Part shown: one piece after another, positions 15,787 through 24,009 of the stretch
How positions within the stretch are numbered: the first letter of the stretch is position 1
Layout of the letters: each line of letters opens with the position of its first letter
Source of the DNA: Nitrospira sp.
GTDB lineage: Bacteria > Nitrospirota > Thermodesulfovibrionia > UBA6902
Assembly: GCA_016784355.1 (NCBI GenBank)
Contig: JADHUV010000022.1
Coordinates: 1-40,385, forward strand
Direction: 5' to 3'
DNA length: 40,385 bases
Program-made: the position numbers and the translations under genes
Notes under the pieces: model-generated
Told to the model about the DNA's origin: nothing
The model's database searches: none
What the model saw: only the letters and a program-made list of their open reading frames with translations

Positions 15787-18486
15787 TTATAATAGCGCCG
15801 ATACCATTTCTTCAAGTATCTGTCTGTTTTGTATATCTATATGGAGGAATTCCAAACCTGCAGTGAATCCGGATTCACTGTCGTCCGGATTTTGCTGAGA
15901 AGACCATACTACCCTGCATGCTGCCTCTGTTTGTTTACCGTCTTTTTGGAAAAGCCGTATCTGATATTCATTGCCGGCATTCAGTTTCTCAGGTGATTGG
16001 ATCGAAACCCCGCCGACGCTTATTTCCTGCACCCTGAATTGTTCAGAATGGTTGAAGGAGGCCATGAGATTCCCCCTGGCTTTAAAACGTCTGAAGGCCC
16101 TGTGTTCTGTAGGGTAGACATGTTCGTCTTCTTCTGAGGAGCTTTTTTTCTTCCTCTTATTTCTGTACATAAGTGTATCGGCTTTTGCGAGAAGATCATC
16201 GATTGAACAGGGCATATCGGGACTATAGTGCGATATTCCGAGGCTGCATAATATCTGATAATTAAGCCCGGAGTGTTCATTGTACTCTCTTGTATTAGAT
16301 AGCAGGTTCTTTTTCAGGACGTTATCAGAATCCGGTGCCGAGGGTTCGTTTAGCAGTACGACAAATTCATCTCCGCCGATTCGGGCGATTATATCAGATT
16401 CCCGGAATGTCTGTCGGAGGATTTTGGCCATCGCGATCAAGGCATTGTCACCCTCTTTGTGCCCATATATGTCATTTATTGATTTGAACCCATCAAGGTC
16501 AATATACATCAGTGCAAGGGTATTGCCCGTGCGGTCTGACAATTTACACTGCTGCTCTGCAAGGGTGAGGAATCCCCTGCGGTTAAACAGGCCGGTCAGT
16601 TCATCGCGTATTATCGATTCCTGAAGCCTTTCTTCCAGTATTTTCCTTTCGGTTACATCGTGTATGATCGAGATAAGCATTTGCTTGTTTTGCATATATA
16701 CAGGCCCGCTGTATACCTCTACGTCCCGGATATCCCCATTTGCGAGACTGTGCCGGAATGAAAAATAATTCCGCTGCTCCATACAGGCATTCTCTATTTC
16801 AGCGAGAACCTGATCCTCCGGCAGGACATTGATATCGGTAATTTTCATAGCGCAAATTGTCTCACATGTATAGCCGTAAAAACTCAGGGCTGCTGCATTA
16901 GCATCAATTATATCAGCTGACTCCGGATCTATAATCAGCATGACGGCGTGATTATTTTCAAAGATATGCCTATAACGTTGTTCACTTTCCTGAAGTTGCT
17001 GCTCGGCGAGCTTCCGTTCTGTTATATCCTGTGCCGTGCCGGAAATAGAAACAGGTTCTCCTGTCTCGTCATACGTCACTGTCCCACGGGCCTCCATGAT
17101 CCATTGCGTGTTATCAGGTCTCACCATTCTTATATCAAGGTTATAGTCTTTATGTTCAAAAAGTGAATCTCGTACCACCTTATGCAATATTTCCTGGTCG
17201 TCGGGGTGCACCATGGCTATAAAGGTTTCAAAGGTTGGGTTAAATACCCCTGGATTTACGCCAAAGAGGTTATATAGTTCATCCGACCAGGTGATGGTGT
17301 TGGTCGGTATATGCCACTCCCAACTGCCGAGGCGTGCCACCTTTTGTGATTCAGAAAGTTGTCTTTCCCTTTGCTTGAGGTCATGATCGATTCTTTTTCG
17401 TTCGATCAACTCATTTTTTAAGGATCTGTTGGATAAGTTAATATCTGCCGTTTGTCGTATCACTATCTCATCCAGCTGGTCTCTATGCAGGGTCAGTGCT
17501 TTTTCAGCAATGACCCTGCGATCAAGTTCTTCCTGCAGGGCAAGAGTTTGTTCTGTTACACGACGCCTTAAAAGACTGTTCCATAGAATAACTGCGGTTA
17601 TAATGATAATTATAGTGCCGAGCAGGGCTATAAATATATTTTTCAGCCGGTCGCTTATCAGGAATTCCGAGCTCTGCAGATTAATCCACCTATCAGTAAT
17701 TTCACGTTGTTCCTGTTTGGTTATCAAGGAAAGTCCTTTTTGTAATATTTCATGCAGCATGGGCAGGTCTTTTCTTGATGCCAGGCTAAGGTTATAATTA
17801 AATTCTGTTCTTCCTGTTATTTTAAGGTTTGAAATACCGGTCATAGTGATAATATGTGAAGCACTTGCAATGTCTAGTACCGCGGCATTGACCTCTCCGA
17901 AGGCAACTTTTTCAAGGACTGTCAAATCATTATCAACCGGAAGCAGCTGGATATCCGGATATTGGGAAACAAGGAAATCATGTATCGCGTATCCCTTGCT
18001 TACTGCTGCACTCATGTCTTTCATCCTGTTTAGTGTCAGGGTCTTATACTTATCCTGACGGGTGATAATAACGACAGGCGCCGTAATATATGGATCAGTA
18101 AAATTTAGATAGACGGAGCGTTCAGTGGTTTTTTTCAAAGAAGTTATAATATCTATTGAACCTTCCTGAGCCTTTTTCAGTATTTCGACAAGGCCGGCCG
18201 GCTCAGAATGACTGAATGAAATAGCCAGTTTTTTTTCAATAAGCTTAATATAATCGGCTGATATGCCTTTAAAGGCCCCGGAGTTATCAATAAATGAAAA
18301 GGGGGGATAATCCTTTTCTACGGCAAGGCGGAGGCTCTCGGGATTCTCTTTCAGCCATGTCCGCTCGGCCTCAGACAATACCCCGCCGGCCTTTGCCGCT
18401 GAACAGTCATACGATATCGAAAGAAAAAAAAATATCAGTATAGTATTTAAAACGACACTGTTTTTTATTATTGAGTACTTAATCAA
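15787..18486 (-). CDS. multi-domain receptor: SBP3 sensor, TM, two PAS, GGDEF diguanylate cyclase, PilZ
   Basis: An 899-residue inner-membrane receptor. Domains in order: signal peptide (about 1-30); periplasmic amino-acid-binding type 3 domain (about 40-275, with LRLAVEKDYPPFSF and DIITSLKKTTERS); membrane helix (about 285-306); a linker likely to be coiled coil; two PAS/PAC domains (about 385-500 and 505-625); GGDEF domain (about 632-795); C-terminal PilZ (about 797-890). The catalytic GGDEF is intact at 704-708 and an inhibitory RxxD (RESD) sits five residues before it. PilZ shows RRFKAR and EISVGG, close to RxxxR and [D/N]xSxxG with Glu for Asp/Asn. It therefore probably makes c-di-GMP in response to a periplasmic solute and also binds it. 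It stands alone in its transcription unit. Confidence 0.92.
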   Translation of the reverse strand: MIKYSIIKNSVVLNTILIFFFLSISYDCSAAKAGGVLSEAERTWLKENPESLRLAVEKDYPPFSFIDNSGAFKGISADYIKLIEKKLAISFSHSEPAGLVEILKKAQEGSIDIITSLKKTTERSVYLNFTDPYITAPVVIITRQDKYKTLTLNRMKDMSAAVSKGYAIHDFLVSQYPDIQLLPVDNDLTVLEKVAFGEVNAAVLDIASASHIITMTGISNLKITGRTEFNYNLSLASRKDLPMLHEILQKGLSLITKQEQREITDRWINLQSSEFLISDRLKNIFIALLGTIIIIITAVILWNSLLRRRVTEQTLALQEELDRRVIAEKALTLHRDQLDEIVIRQTADINLSNRSLKNELIERKRIDHDLKQRERQLSESQKVARLGSWEWHIPTNTITWSDELYNLFGVNPGVFNPTFETFIAMVHPDDQEILHKVVRDSLFEHKDYNLDIRMVRPDNTQWIMEARGTVTYDETGEPVSISGTAQDITERKLAEQQLQESEQRYRHIFENNHAVMLIIDPESADIIDANAAALSFYGYTCETICAMKITDINVLPEDQVLAEIENACMEQRNYFSFRHSLANGDIRDVEVYSGPVYMQNKQMLISIIHDVTERKILEERLQESIIRDELTGLFNRRGFLTLAEQQCKLSDRTGNTLALMYIDLDGFKSINDIYGHKEGDNALIAMAKILRQTFRESDIIARIGGDEFVVLLNEPSAPDSDNVLKKNLLSNTREYNEHSGLNYQILCSLGISHYSPDMPCSIDDLLAKADTLMYRNKRKKKSSSEEDEHVYPTEHRAFRRFKARGNLMASFNHSEQFRVQEISVGGVSIQSPEKLNAGNEYQIRLFQKDGKQTEAACRVVWSSQQNPDDSESGFTAGLEFLHIDIQNRQILEEMVSALL

Positions 18487-18662
18487 GCTCTATGCCTTCT
18501 TAATTAATAAAGATTATATAAGGCTGTTGCTGACATTATATCAAATAAGATAACGACGTCAATTAGTATGACAGTCTCGCGGACTGTTACTTCTTTGAAA
18601 GATAAGATGCAGATATATTATTAGGTATGCTGAGCCAGTTTTCGGCCTTGCTAAAGCAGGTG

Positions 18663-19526
18663 TTATGCCTGCCGGTTCTTCATTATGATATATCCGGAAA
18701 GCAGAATCATTGCCCCACCAGCGAGGGCTGTCTGTCCGGGTATTTCATGCAGAAAAATAATAGCCAGAATGGTTGCGCCTACCGGCTCAAAATATCCTAG
18801 AATGGCCGCCTCATGGGCCCTTACACTTTTGAAGCCTTGTACATAGAGCAGCGGAGCAATTGTAGAGTGGACGATGCCGAGGGTTAAAAGCATAGGGATA
18901 GCGGCTGCAGGTACATCCAGGTTTACGGCAAAAGGGGTAAGCAGCAGAGCGACAATAAAGCTCTGTGTGCAAGTGATAATAATGGAGGAATATTTGCTGG
19001 CTATTTTCCTGATAGTAATGATCAGGAATGCGTATGCAACCCCTGACATCGCCCCCGCGATAATACCAAGCGTTTCTTTATTGCTGATATTGCCGGCATT
19101 TTCACTTACGGAAGATCCCAATATAAGCCATAGTCCGAGAGAGGACAGGATGATAGCCCCCCAGGTGGATTTGTGTATGTGTTCTTTAAGCAGGATCGGG
19201 GCCATAAGTGCCACGAATACAGGTGCGGTGTAATGAGTAAGTACTGCGTTAGCGATAGTGGTATTTCTAAAGGCAAAGTAAAAGAGCAGGGAGTTTGCAA
19301 CAAAGGCCGCGGGTATCATAATGAGTATTAAAAGACTTTTCGGCTGCAAATCTACCTTGATCGGCTTTTTTATTTTATGTCTATAGTAAAGCAGGATAAG
19401 CTGAAGCGTTCCGGCCGTAATGGATGAATAAAAGACGATGCCGGTATTAGGCAGATCGATCATTCTTACAAAGATGCCCAGAGAACTCCAGATAAGAAGT
19501 GCACACAGTATTTTTAAGTATCCCAT
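18663..19526 (-). CDS. EamA-family (DMT superfamily) transporter
   Basis: A 287-residue membrane protein with ten predicted helices arranged as two EamA repeats (about 1-135 and 150-285). Repeat marks are ILCALLIWSSLGIFVR at the N-terminus and GIIAGAMSGVAYAFLIITIR at the second repeat start; PAAIPML and GYFEPVGATILAIIFLHE are typical of the last helices. It is likely an exporter of metabolites or amino acids. The substrate is unknown. No strong ribosome site is visible before the ATG. It is 62 bp downstream of coaD on the same strand and may be co-transcribed with rsmD and coaD. Confidence 0.88.
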   Translation of the reverse strand: MGYLKILCALLIWSSLGIFVRMIDLPNTGIVFYSSITAGTLQLILLYYRHKIKKPIKVDLQPKSLLILIMIPAAFVANSLLFYFAFRNTTIANAVLTHYTAPVFVALMAPILLKEHIHKSTWGAIILSSLGLWLILGSSVSENAGNISNKETLGIIAGAMSGVAYAFLIITIRKIASKYSSIIITCTQSFIVALLLTPFAVNLDVPAAAIPMLLTLGIVHSTIAPLLYVQGFKSVRAHEAAILGYFEPVGATILAIIFLHEIPGQTALAGGAMILLSGYIIMKNRQA

Positions 19527-19588
19527 GGCGTGCTAGAGCTGGAAGGTTATTAAATAAATGTTTGAGAGTATCCTGATCGTATGGAGCA

Positions 19589-20083
19589 TCACGAGTTGTC
19601 AGGATGGCCGTATTTATGATGTAATGCTTTTTCAACTATTTCCGGTACAAGTCCGGTTACGGAACCCCTAAAAGATGCCACTTCTTTGACAAGCGTGGAA
19701 GAGAGGAATGTGTACTCTTCGCTGGGCATCATAAAGACTGTTTCAATACTGCTGTCAAGTCGCCGGTTCATAAGAGCCATCTGCATCTCATACTCAAAGT
19801 CTGAGACGGCTCTTAAGCCCCTGATTATTGCGATACTCTTAGAATCTCTGGAATAATCCACAAGCAGGCTGTTAAAGTCCTCAGTTCGTGCCCCCTTAAG
19901 ATGATTTATTGAATCCGTTATCATTGCCAGCCTTTCCTCAACTGTAAACAGCGGCGCTTTTTTTCGACTGGGGGCCACCGCTACTATGACTTCATCAAAT
20001 ATCTTAAGGGACCTCTGAACCAGGTCTATGTGGCCATTAGTAAATGGATCGAATGTTCCCGGATAAATAGCTGTTTTGGACAC
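19589..20083 (-). CDS. coaD: phosphopantetheine adenylyltransferase
   Basis: A 164-residue cytoplasmic enzyme that transfers AMP from ATP to 4'-phosphopantetheine, the penultimate step of coenzyme A synthesis. It has the nucleotidyltransferase motif YPGTFDPFTNGHIDLV (residues 7-22, containing the T/HxGH-type site as NGHI) and the C-terminal SSTLVKEVASF, the family's ISST-type motif. Length is standard. The start is GTG at 20083 with AGGAGTC ideally spaced before it. It lies downstream of rsmD, the common rsmD-coaD arrangement. Confidence 0.96.
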   Translation of the reverse strand: MSKTAIYPGTFDPFTNGHIDLVQRSLKIFDEVIVAVAPSRKKAPLFTVEERLAMITDSINHLKGARTEDFNSLLVDYSRDSKSIAIIRGLRAVSDFEYEMQMALMNRRLDSSIETVFMMPSEEYTFLSSTLVKEVASFRGSVTGLVPEIVEKALHHKYGHPDNS

Positions 20084-20163
20084 TGAAGACTCCTGAGTGA
20101 TTTCAAATTAAGTTTTAATTATACTTGGAACGGTCTGAAAAAGGTATGTGGGAAAAACTGATT

Positions 20164-20694
20164 TTAGTCCTGTCTGTAAAAACTTAAAACGGAATCACCA
20201 TAATGGTAGTCCTTTATTTTTTCGAGGGAATGTATAGATTCCGGAAGCTGTATCTTTGAAGAGTGTTCGGCTATTATGACACCGTCCCTGTTTAAGAGAG
20301 GGCTTTCAGCGAGGGCAGGCAGTATCAGATTTATCTCATCATTATGATAGGGCGGGTCAAGAAAGATGATATCAAAACTTGAGCCGTCAAGCTCGGCCCA
20401 TTTTATAAAGGTAAGGGCCTGTTTCTGCATAACCTCTGCCCGGTCGATCAGTTTCGTTTTTTGAAGGAGCTCAAATATATCTTTAGCCGAGTGCCTGCTC
20501 TCTTCCACAAACATTGCGCTGGCAGCACCTTCTTTAAGGGCATTGATGCCTACGGCGCCTGTACCGGCATACAGATCCAGAAATATCGCGTCCTCGACTC
20601 TTGGCCGGAGGATATCAAATAATGCTTCTCTTACCCGTGCCTTAGTTGGACGAAGTTCTGTTCCTCTGCCTTTTGGTCTCTCTTTTTTTTTCAT
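20164..20694 (-). CDS. rsmD: 16S rRNA (guanine-N2)-methyltransferase RsmD
   Basis: A 176-residue Rossmann-fold methyltransferase. LRPTKARVREALFDIL is the family's N-terminal RNA-binding signature, LDLYAGTGAVGINALKEGA is the S-adenosylmethionine-binding motif I, and IIFLDPPYH is the catalytic DPPY motif. It modifies G966 of 16S rRNA. The ATG at 20694 has no ribosome site. The same frame stays open for 12 codons upstream and encodes LLIVNGTI, which aligns in character with the usual RsmD start (RIISG...KG), so the true start may be a non-ATG codon near 20727. It is followed by coaD. Confidence 0.93.
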   Translation of the reverse strand: MKKKERPKGRGTELRPTKARVREALFDILRPRVEDAIFLDLYAGTGAVGINALKEGAASAMFVEESRHSAKDIFELLQKTKLIDRAEVMQKQALTFIKWAELDGSSFDIIFLDPPYHNDEINLILPALAESPLLNRDGVIIAEHSSKIQLPESIHSLEKIKDYHYGDSVLSFYRQD

Positions 20695-20835
20695 AATAGT
20701 GCCGTTTACGATCAGCAGGTTTATAAAGAATTATAACATGGCATCAAAAAGGGCGATTAATGATTGTTGATGAGCAGTCATTATAGTATTTTCTACTCAT
20801 TGATTGCCACAGCAGCGGTGCACTTAAGAAAGGTC

Positions 20836-20875
20836 TTGACATGCGCGAGACTCTTTGATATATAGATCATATCAG
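20836..20875 (+). promoter_or_regulatory. consensus sigma-70 promoter of hsp20 with palindrome at the start site
   Basis: TTGACA (20836-20841), exactly 17 bases, then TATATA (20859-20864). The inverted repeat TGATAT (20857-20862) / ATATCA (20870-20875) covers the -10 box and expected start site near 20871, so a repressor could sit there. No CIRCE sequence is present. Confidence 0.72.
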
Positions 20876-20938
20876 GAGGTATAGATTTTTATCTAATGCT
20901 GTTGTTTGTACATAAATATAGTAAAAGGAGGTAAGGTT

Positions 20939-21436
20939 ATGTCAGCTGAAAGGTTAAGTAAGAACGTAAATAGCAGTTTAGAGCCGATCCGTCATGAAGG
21001 ATGGCTTTCGCCCGTGAGCCGCATGGAGGATATGTTTACGGATTTTTTCAGGAGGCCTTTAAGTCGTGGGATGTGGCCCTCGATGGAAAGGCTTCTGGAG
21101 GAGGTAGAGCCGGTTCCGACAGTTGATATCTTTGAGGAAAAGGATAGTATCGTGCTGAAGTCTGATATGCCGGGTATATCAAAAGAAGATATAGAGATAA
21201 GTCTGACGGATGATACTATAACGCTCTCCGGAGAGAAGAAGCACGAGGAAAAGATAGAGAAGAAAAATTATTATCGTATGGAGCGTTCCAGCGGATCATT
21301 CTGCCGGACATTCAATCTGCCGGCAGAGGTTCAAACTGACAAGGCAAAGGCATCCTTTAAAGAGGGCGTACTTGAGATCAGGATCCCGAAGTCTGAATCA
21401 GCAAAGAAGAAAGAACAGAAGTTGAAAATAGATTAG
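20939..21436 (+). CDS. Hsp20 / small heat-shock protein
   Basis: A 165-residue small heat-shock protein. The start is set by an AAGGAGG site eight bases before the ATG at 20939; an earlier TTG frame adds 11 unsupported residues. The alpha-crystallin domain runs from about 59 to 155: VPTVDIFEEKDSIVLKSDMP, the ISKEDIEISL strand, and the consensus A-x-x-x-x-G-V-L block seen as ASFKEGVLEIRIPK. The tail ends KLKID, an I/L-x-I-type motif that links dimers in oligomers. It holds unfolding proteins as an ATP-independent chaperone. It is a single gene bounded by a consensus promoter and a terminator. Confidence 0.94.
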   Translation: MSAERLSKNVNSSLEPIRHEGWLSPVSRMEDMFTDFFRRPLSRGMWPSMERLLEEVEPVPTVDIFEEKDSIVLKSDMPGISKEDIEISLTDDTITLSGEKKHEEKIEKKNYYRMERSSGSFCRTFNLPAEVQTDKAKASFKEGVLEIRIPKSESAKKKEQKLKID

Positions 21437-21450
21437 ATATAATAGAGATT

Positions 21451-21488
21451 CCCCTGTTGTATCCTAAGGATACGCAGGGGTTTTTTTT
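21451..21488 (+). terminator. rho-independent terminator of hsp20
   Basis: CCCCTG...GTATCC pairs with GGATAC...CAGGGG around a TAA loop, with one internal mismatch region, and is followed by eight T. It starts 14 bases after the hsp20 stop codon. Confidence 0.93.
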
Positions 21489-21551
21489 GTTAAATGGTGT
21501 TCAGAGTAATGAGGAGTTTTCTATAGTGCTCAGATTATTGTATAAAAGTCT

Positions 21552-22268
21552 CTAGCTGATTACCTCGACTTTTACCCTTGCCGTGCCCTTATCATAAAAA
21601 CCGAGCTTCTTAGCAGCCTTCATACTTAGATCAATAATTCTCTTGCCGGAGCTTGGATTATGCGAACTTGGAAATGGTCCCCGGTCATTGACCCTGACGA
21701 CGATGGATCGGCCGTTGCTTAGATTGGTAACCTTGACATTCATAGGAAGCGGCAGGTGCTTATGTGCGGCAGTCAGGGCATAGGGGCTGAACTTTTCCCC
21801 GTTTGCTGTCATGTGTCCGTCTTTTTGGCGCAGGGTTTCGTGTCCGTACCAGGAGGCAATTCCAGTCTCTTTGTATGTTTGCGCCTTGGCTACTGACATT
21901 GGGTAGTACCGCTTGCCTTTAACTGTATATGGAGCATTTTTTACACGTCCGGTTCTTATGGCTTCTTTAACCGGCAGGCCGTCTATTGTTTCTATATCAT
22001 TATTCATAAGCGGCCAGTCAAGCGGTGCCCTTACAACATTGAATGTAAATTCCCCAACGCTGTAAACAAGTCTGGTAGTTCCTGCTGTTAGTTCATATGC
22101 ACCCTTTACTGTTTTAGCCACGCCCTTTACGGTCTGGATGGTGCCTTTGACTATTGTCTTGGTTGCACGGTATGGGGCGGTTATTGTTGAACAGGAGAGA
22201 AGGGTGATGAGTGCGATGATTGTCAGTGCGGGTTTTAATAATTGTTTTGCAATGGTTTTTTGAGACAT
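21552..22268 (-). CDS. rlpA: RlpA-like septal ring lytic transglycosylase lipoprotein
   Basis: A 238-residue outer-membrane lipoprotein. The leader ends in ITLLSC (lipobox, Cys at about 26). The C-terminal double-psi beta-barrel (about 135-236) carries the family marks GIASWYGHET, MTANGEKFSPYALTAAHK and VVRVNDRGPF. RlpA cuts glycan strands that lack stem peptides and acts at the septum. There is no C-terminal SPOR domain, which many RlpA proteins carry. The middle (about 30-130) is a region rich in short Val/Lys/Thr repeats. Stop codon is TAG. The start lies 45 bp from the left terminal repeat of the non-coding element, which may have separated it from its original promoter. Confidence 0.9.
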   Translation of the reverse strand: MSQKTIAKQLLKPALTIIALITLLSCSTITAPYRATKTIVKGTIQTVKGVAKTVKGAYELTAGTTRLVYSVGEFTFNVVRAPLDWPLMNNDIETIDGLPVKEAIRTGRVKNAPYTVKGKRYYPMSVAKAQTYKETGIASWYGHETLRQKDGHMTANGEKFSPYALTAAHKHLPLPMNVKVTNLSNGRSIVVRVNDRGPFPSSHNPSSGKRIIDLSMKAAKKLGFYDKGTARVKVEVIS

Positions 22269-22312
22269 AAGTACATTATATATTAGATTGTTGATAGGAT
22301 TAAAGGGGTTGT

Positions 22313-23090
22313 TAATTTATAATTAAGAACCCCTTTAATCCTTTATTCTTTTCAATCCCGTCAGAAACCTTCAGTGAAGAGAAGGAGACCGCAGGGTTAA
22401 AAATTGATTTCTGTTTGAGGCCAGGACGGCCGAGTTACAATGCAGTGCGAATGTTAATTAGCACATATAATCAATTACCTTACATTGCTATTTCTCAGCG
22501 CATTTGCTTAGGAATGCAATCAATTTACCGGAGGTTGACTGATCGGAGCGCCCGGAAGGTTTTGTAGGGCGCCCTTCTTTTGGTTCCGTTTTCTTGGGCG
22601 AGCAAGCGAATGATGCTCACTGCATAGTGAGCTCTATAATATCTGTCCGATATTCAATAACTCTAAGTTATTAAAATGAACACGTCGTGTGGGGCCGTCA
22701 CCCCACAGCCTTTATAACCTATTCTAAACTTGAATTTTACAACAAAATGGAATTATCTATTTATATGCGGGGAGTCGCCCCCGCACGGCGAATTTTTAAA
22801 CACATCCTGAAGGATGGTTTGAATGAAAGGAGTATTTACTTAATTGGATAGCTTACTGACAAGACAGTAAGCAGCATTCGCTTGCTTGCCCAAGAAATAA
22901 TCAAAGAAGGGCACCCCGCAGTAGACTTCCGAGACGGATTTTCATTCAGAAAAAAGGGAAATGATTAAACTCGGCCGTCCTGACCTCAGACAGTAATCAT
23001 TTCTCTTTCCTTTTTCCTGAATGAAAATCCTGAAGTCTACAGGGGGGGGGCAGTTCATACCAGTTAAAAGGGGTTCTTAATTATAAATTA
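22313..23090. mobile_element. 778-bp non-coding element with 24-bp terminal inverted repeats (MITE-like)
   Basis: The left end (22313-22336) and right end (23067-23090) are perfect 24-base inverted repeats, beginning TAATTTATAATTAAG and ending AACCCCTTT. No frame encodes a transposase. Inside are nested hairpins: a 14-bp perfect stem (22936-22949 with 23017-23030), GC-rich hairpins at 22678-22714 and 22767-22792, and two diverged inverted halves (22412-22436 against 22966-22991; 22566-22611 against 22872-22918). Blocks at 22357-22402, 22528-22578 and 23026-23046 recur at 40169-40385. The element touches the nitroreductase stop codon. The nature is inferred; a structured-RNA element is an alternative. 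Confidence 0.75.
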
Positions 23091-23669
23091 TCTACCCCCC
23101 TTAACCCACTTAACAACCGCCGCCTTTTTTGGTGGTGCCTCTGTCTTACCATCCGGATAGCCAACCAGAATAGGTCCATATATTTTTTCATCATCCTGCA
23201 ATTCAAGGACACTCTTTATATCATCGCTATCGGTAATCAGAGATCCGAAAGCGACCCAGCAGGATCCTAGTCCAAGTGAATGTGCTGCGAGCATCATATT
23301 CTGGCAGGCAAGCGGGCAGGACATATCTGCATAGGGTCCGCTGCCGATTACAAATATAATTGCCGGAGCGGAATAATAAATGGGATCCTGCAGTTCATCG
23401 TATCGCTTCATGATCATTTGGTAACGCTCAGGATTGGACGACTTGAGAGGTTCCAGAAGTGTCTTTGCATTTGGCAGGGCGGCTGCCAGCATTTTGTTGC
23501 GCAATTCACTGGATTCAACTACCACAAACCTCCATGGCTGACTGTTCATACCTGAAGGGGCTTCATTGCCTGCCTCGATCACTGCAGTAAGCAGGTCTTT
23601 AGGTATCTCTTTGTCCTTGTATGCCCGTACAGATCGTCTTTCTTTTATTGAGCGGATTATTTGATTCAT
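23088..23669 (-). CDS. nitroreductase family protein
   Basis: A 193-residue FMN-dependent nitroreductase-like enzyme. The N-terminal IKERRSVRAYKDKEI is the FMN-binding signature, followed by APSGMNSQPWRFVVVES. A LAAHSLGLGSCWVAF stretch and an LVGYPDG near the C-terminus (about 172) are typical of the family. It would reduce nitroaromatics, quinones or similar compounds with NAD(P)H as a homodimer. The true substrate is unknown. AGGAG precedes the ATG. Its last three bases (TAA at 23088-23090) are the outer end of the inverted repeat of the adjacent element, so the element's insertion probably fixed the present C-terminus. Confidence 0.92.
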   Translation of the reverse strand: MNQIIRSIKERRSVRAYKDKEIPKDLLTAVIEAGNEAPSGMNSQPWRFVVVESSELRNKMLAAALPNAKTLLEPLKSSNPERYQMIMKRYDELQDPIYYSAPAIIFVIGSGPYADMSCPLACQNMMLAAHSLGLGSCWVAFGSLITDSDDIKSVLELQDDEKIYGPILVGYPDGKTEAPPKKAAVVKWVKGGR

Positions 23670-23717
23670 GAAATTCTCCTGATTCTCAGATTATGCTATA
23701 CAGGTTTCCGGGCGGAT

Positions 23718-24008
23718 CTAATATCCGGTGGCAGTCCCGCCCCCTTTTTTCTTTTCCTTCAGCATATACACAAAGGCCAGTATCTCGGCCACGGCCTTGT
23801 AAAGATCTGCCGGGATCTCCTGGTACAGATCCAGCATGGAAAGAAATTCAACCAGTTCAGAGTCTTCCTTAACCGGTATGTCATGAGCTTTTGCAATGGC
23901 GAGGATTTTCTCAGCTACCTTGCCGCGTCCTTTTGCAATAAGTTTTGGAGCGGTATCTTTCCCTTCTGTATACCTTAGTGCTGCTGCTTTATCCTGTGGC
24001 TTTTTCAT
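23718..24008 (-). CDS. FlhB C-terminal-like export-switch protein
   Basis: A 96-residue protein equivalent to the cytoplasmic C-terminal part of FlhB/EscU without the membrane domain or the NPTH autocleavage site. It carries the family's AAALRYTEGKDTAPKLIAKG start and the ending VPVKEDSELVEFLSMLDLYQEIPADLYKAVAEIL. Such short proteins (YlqH/FlhX type) occur beside fliK-like genes, as here. Its ATG follows the FliK-like stop by one base (TAATATG), so the pair is translationally coupled. It may interact with the flagellar export gate or hook-length control. The core flagellar genes are not in this window. The C-terminal KKKGGGTATGY tail is unremarkable. Confidence 0.88.
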   Translation of the reverse strand: MKKPQDKAAALRYTEGKDTAPKLIAKGRGKVAEKILAIAKAHDIPVKEDSELVEFLSMLDLYQEIPADLYKAVAEILAFVYMLKEKKKGGGTATGY

Positions 24009-24009
24009 A

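Noticed and set aside
18571..18587. ACAGTC/GACTGT hairpin between the GGDEF and EamA genes
   Set aside because: Six-pair stem without a T-run on either strand, so it is not supported as a terminator.
20896..20934. 12-codon leader ORF ending in the hsp20 ribosome site
   Set aside because: The nearest AGGAGG is about 15 bases from its ATG, too far, and no attenuator structure follows.
22767..22792. Possible group II intron domain V
   Set aside because: It is a simple GC hairpin without the AGC catalytic triad and two-base bulge, and there is no intron-encoded protein.
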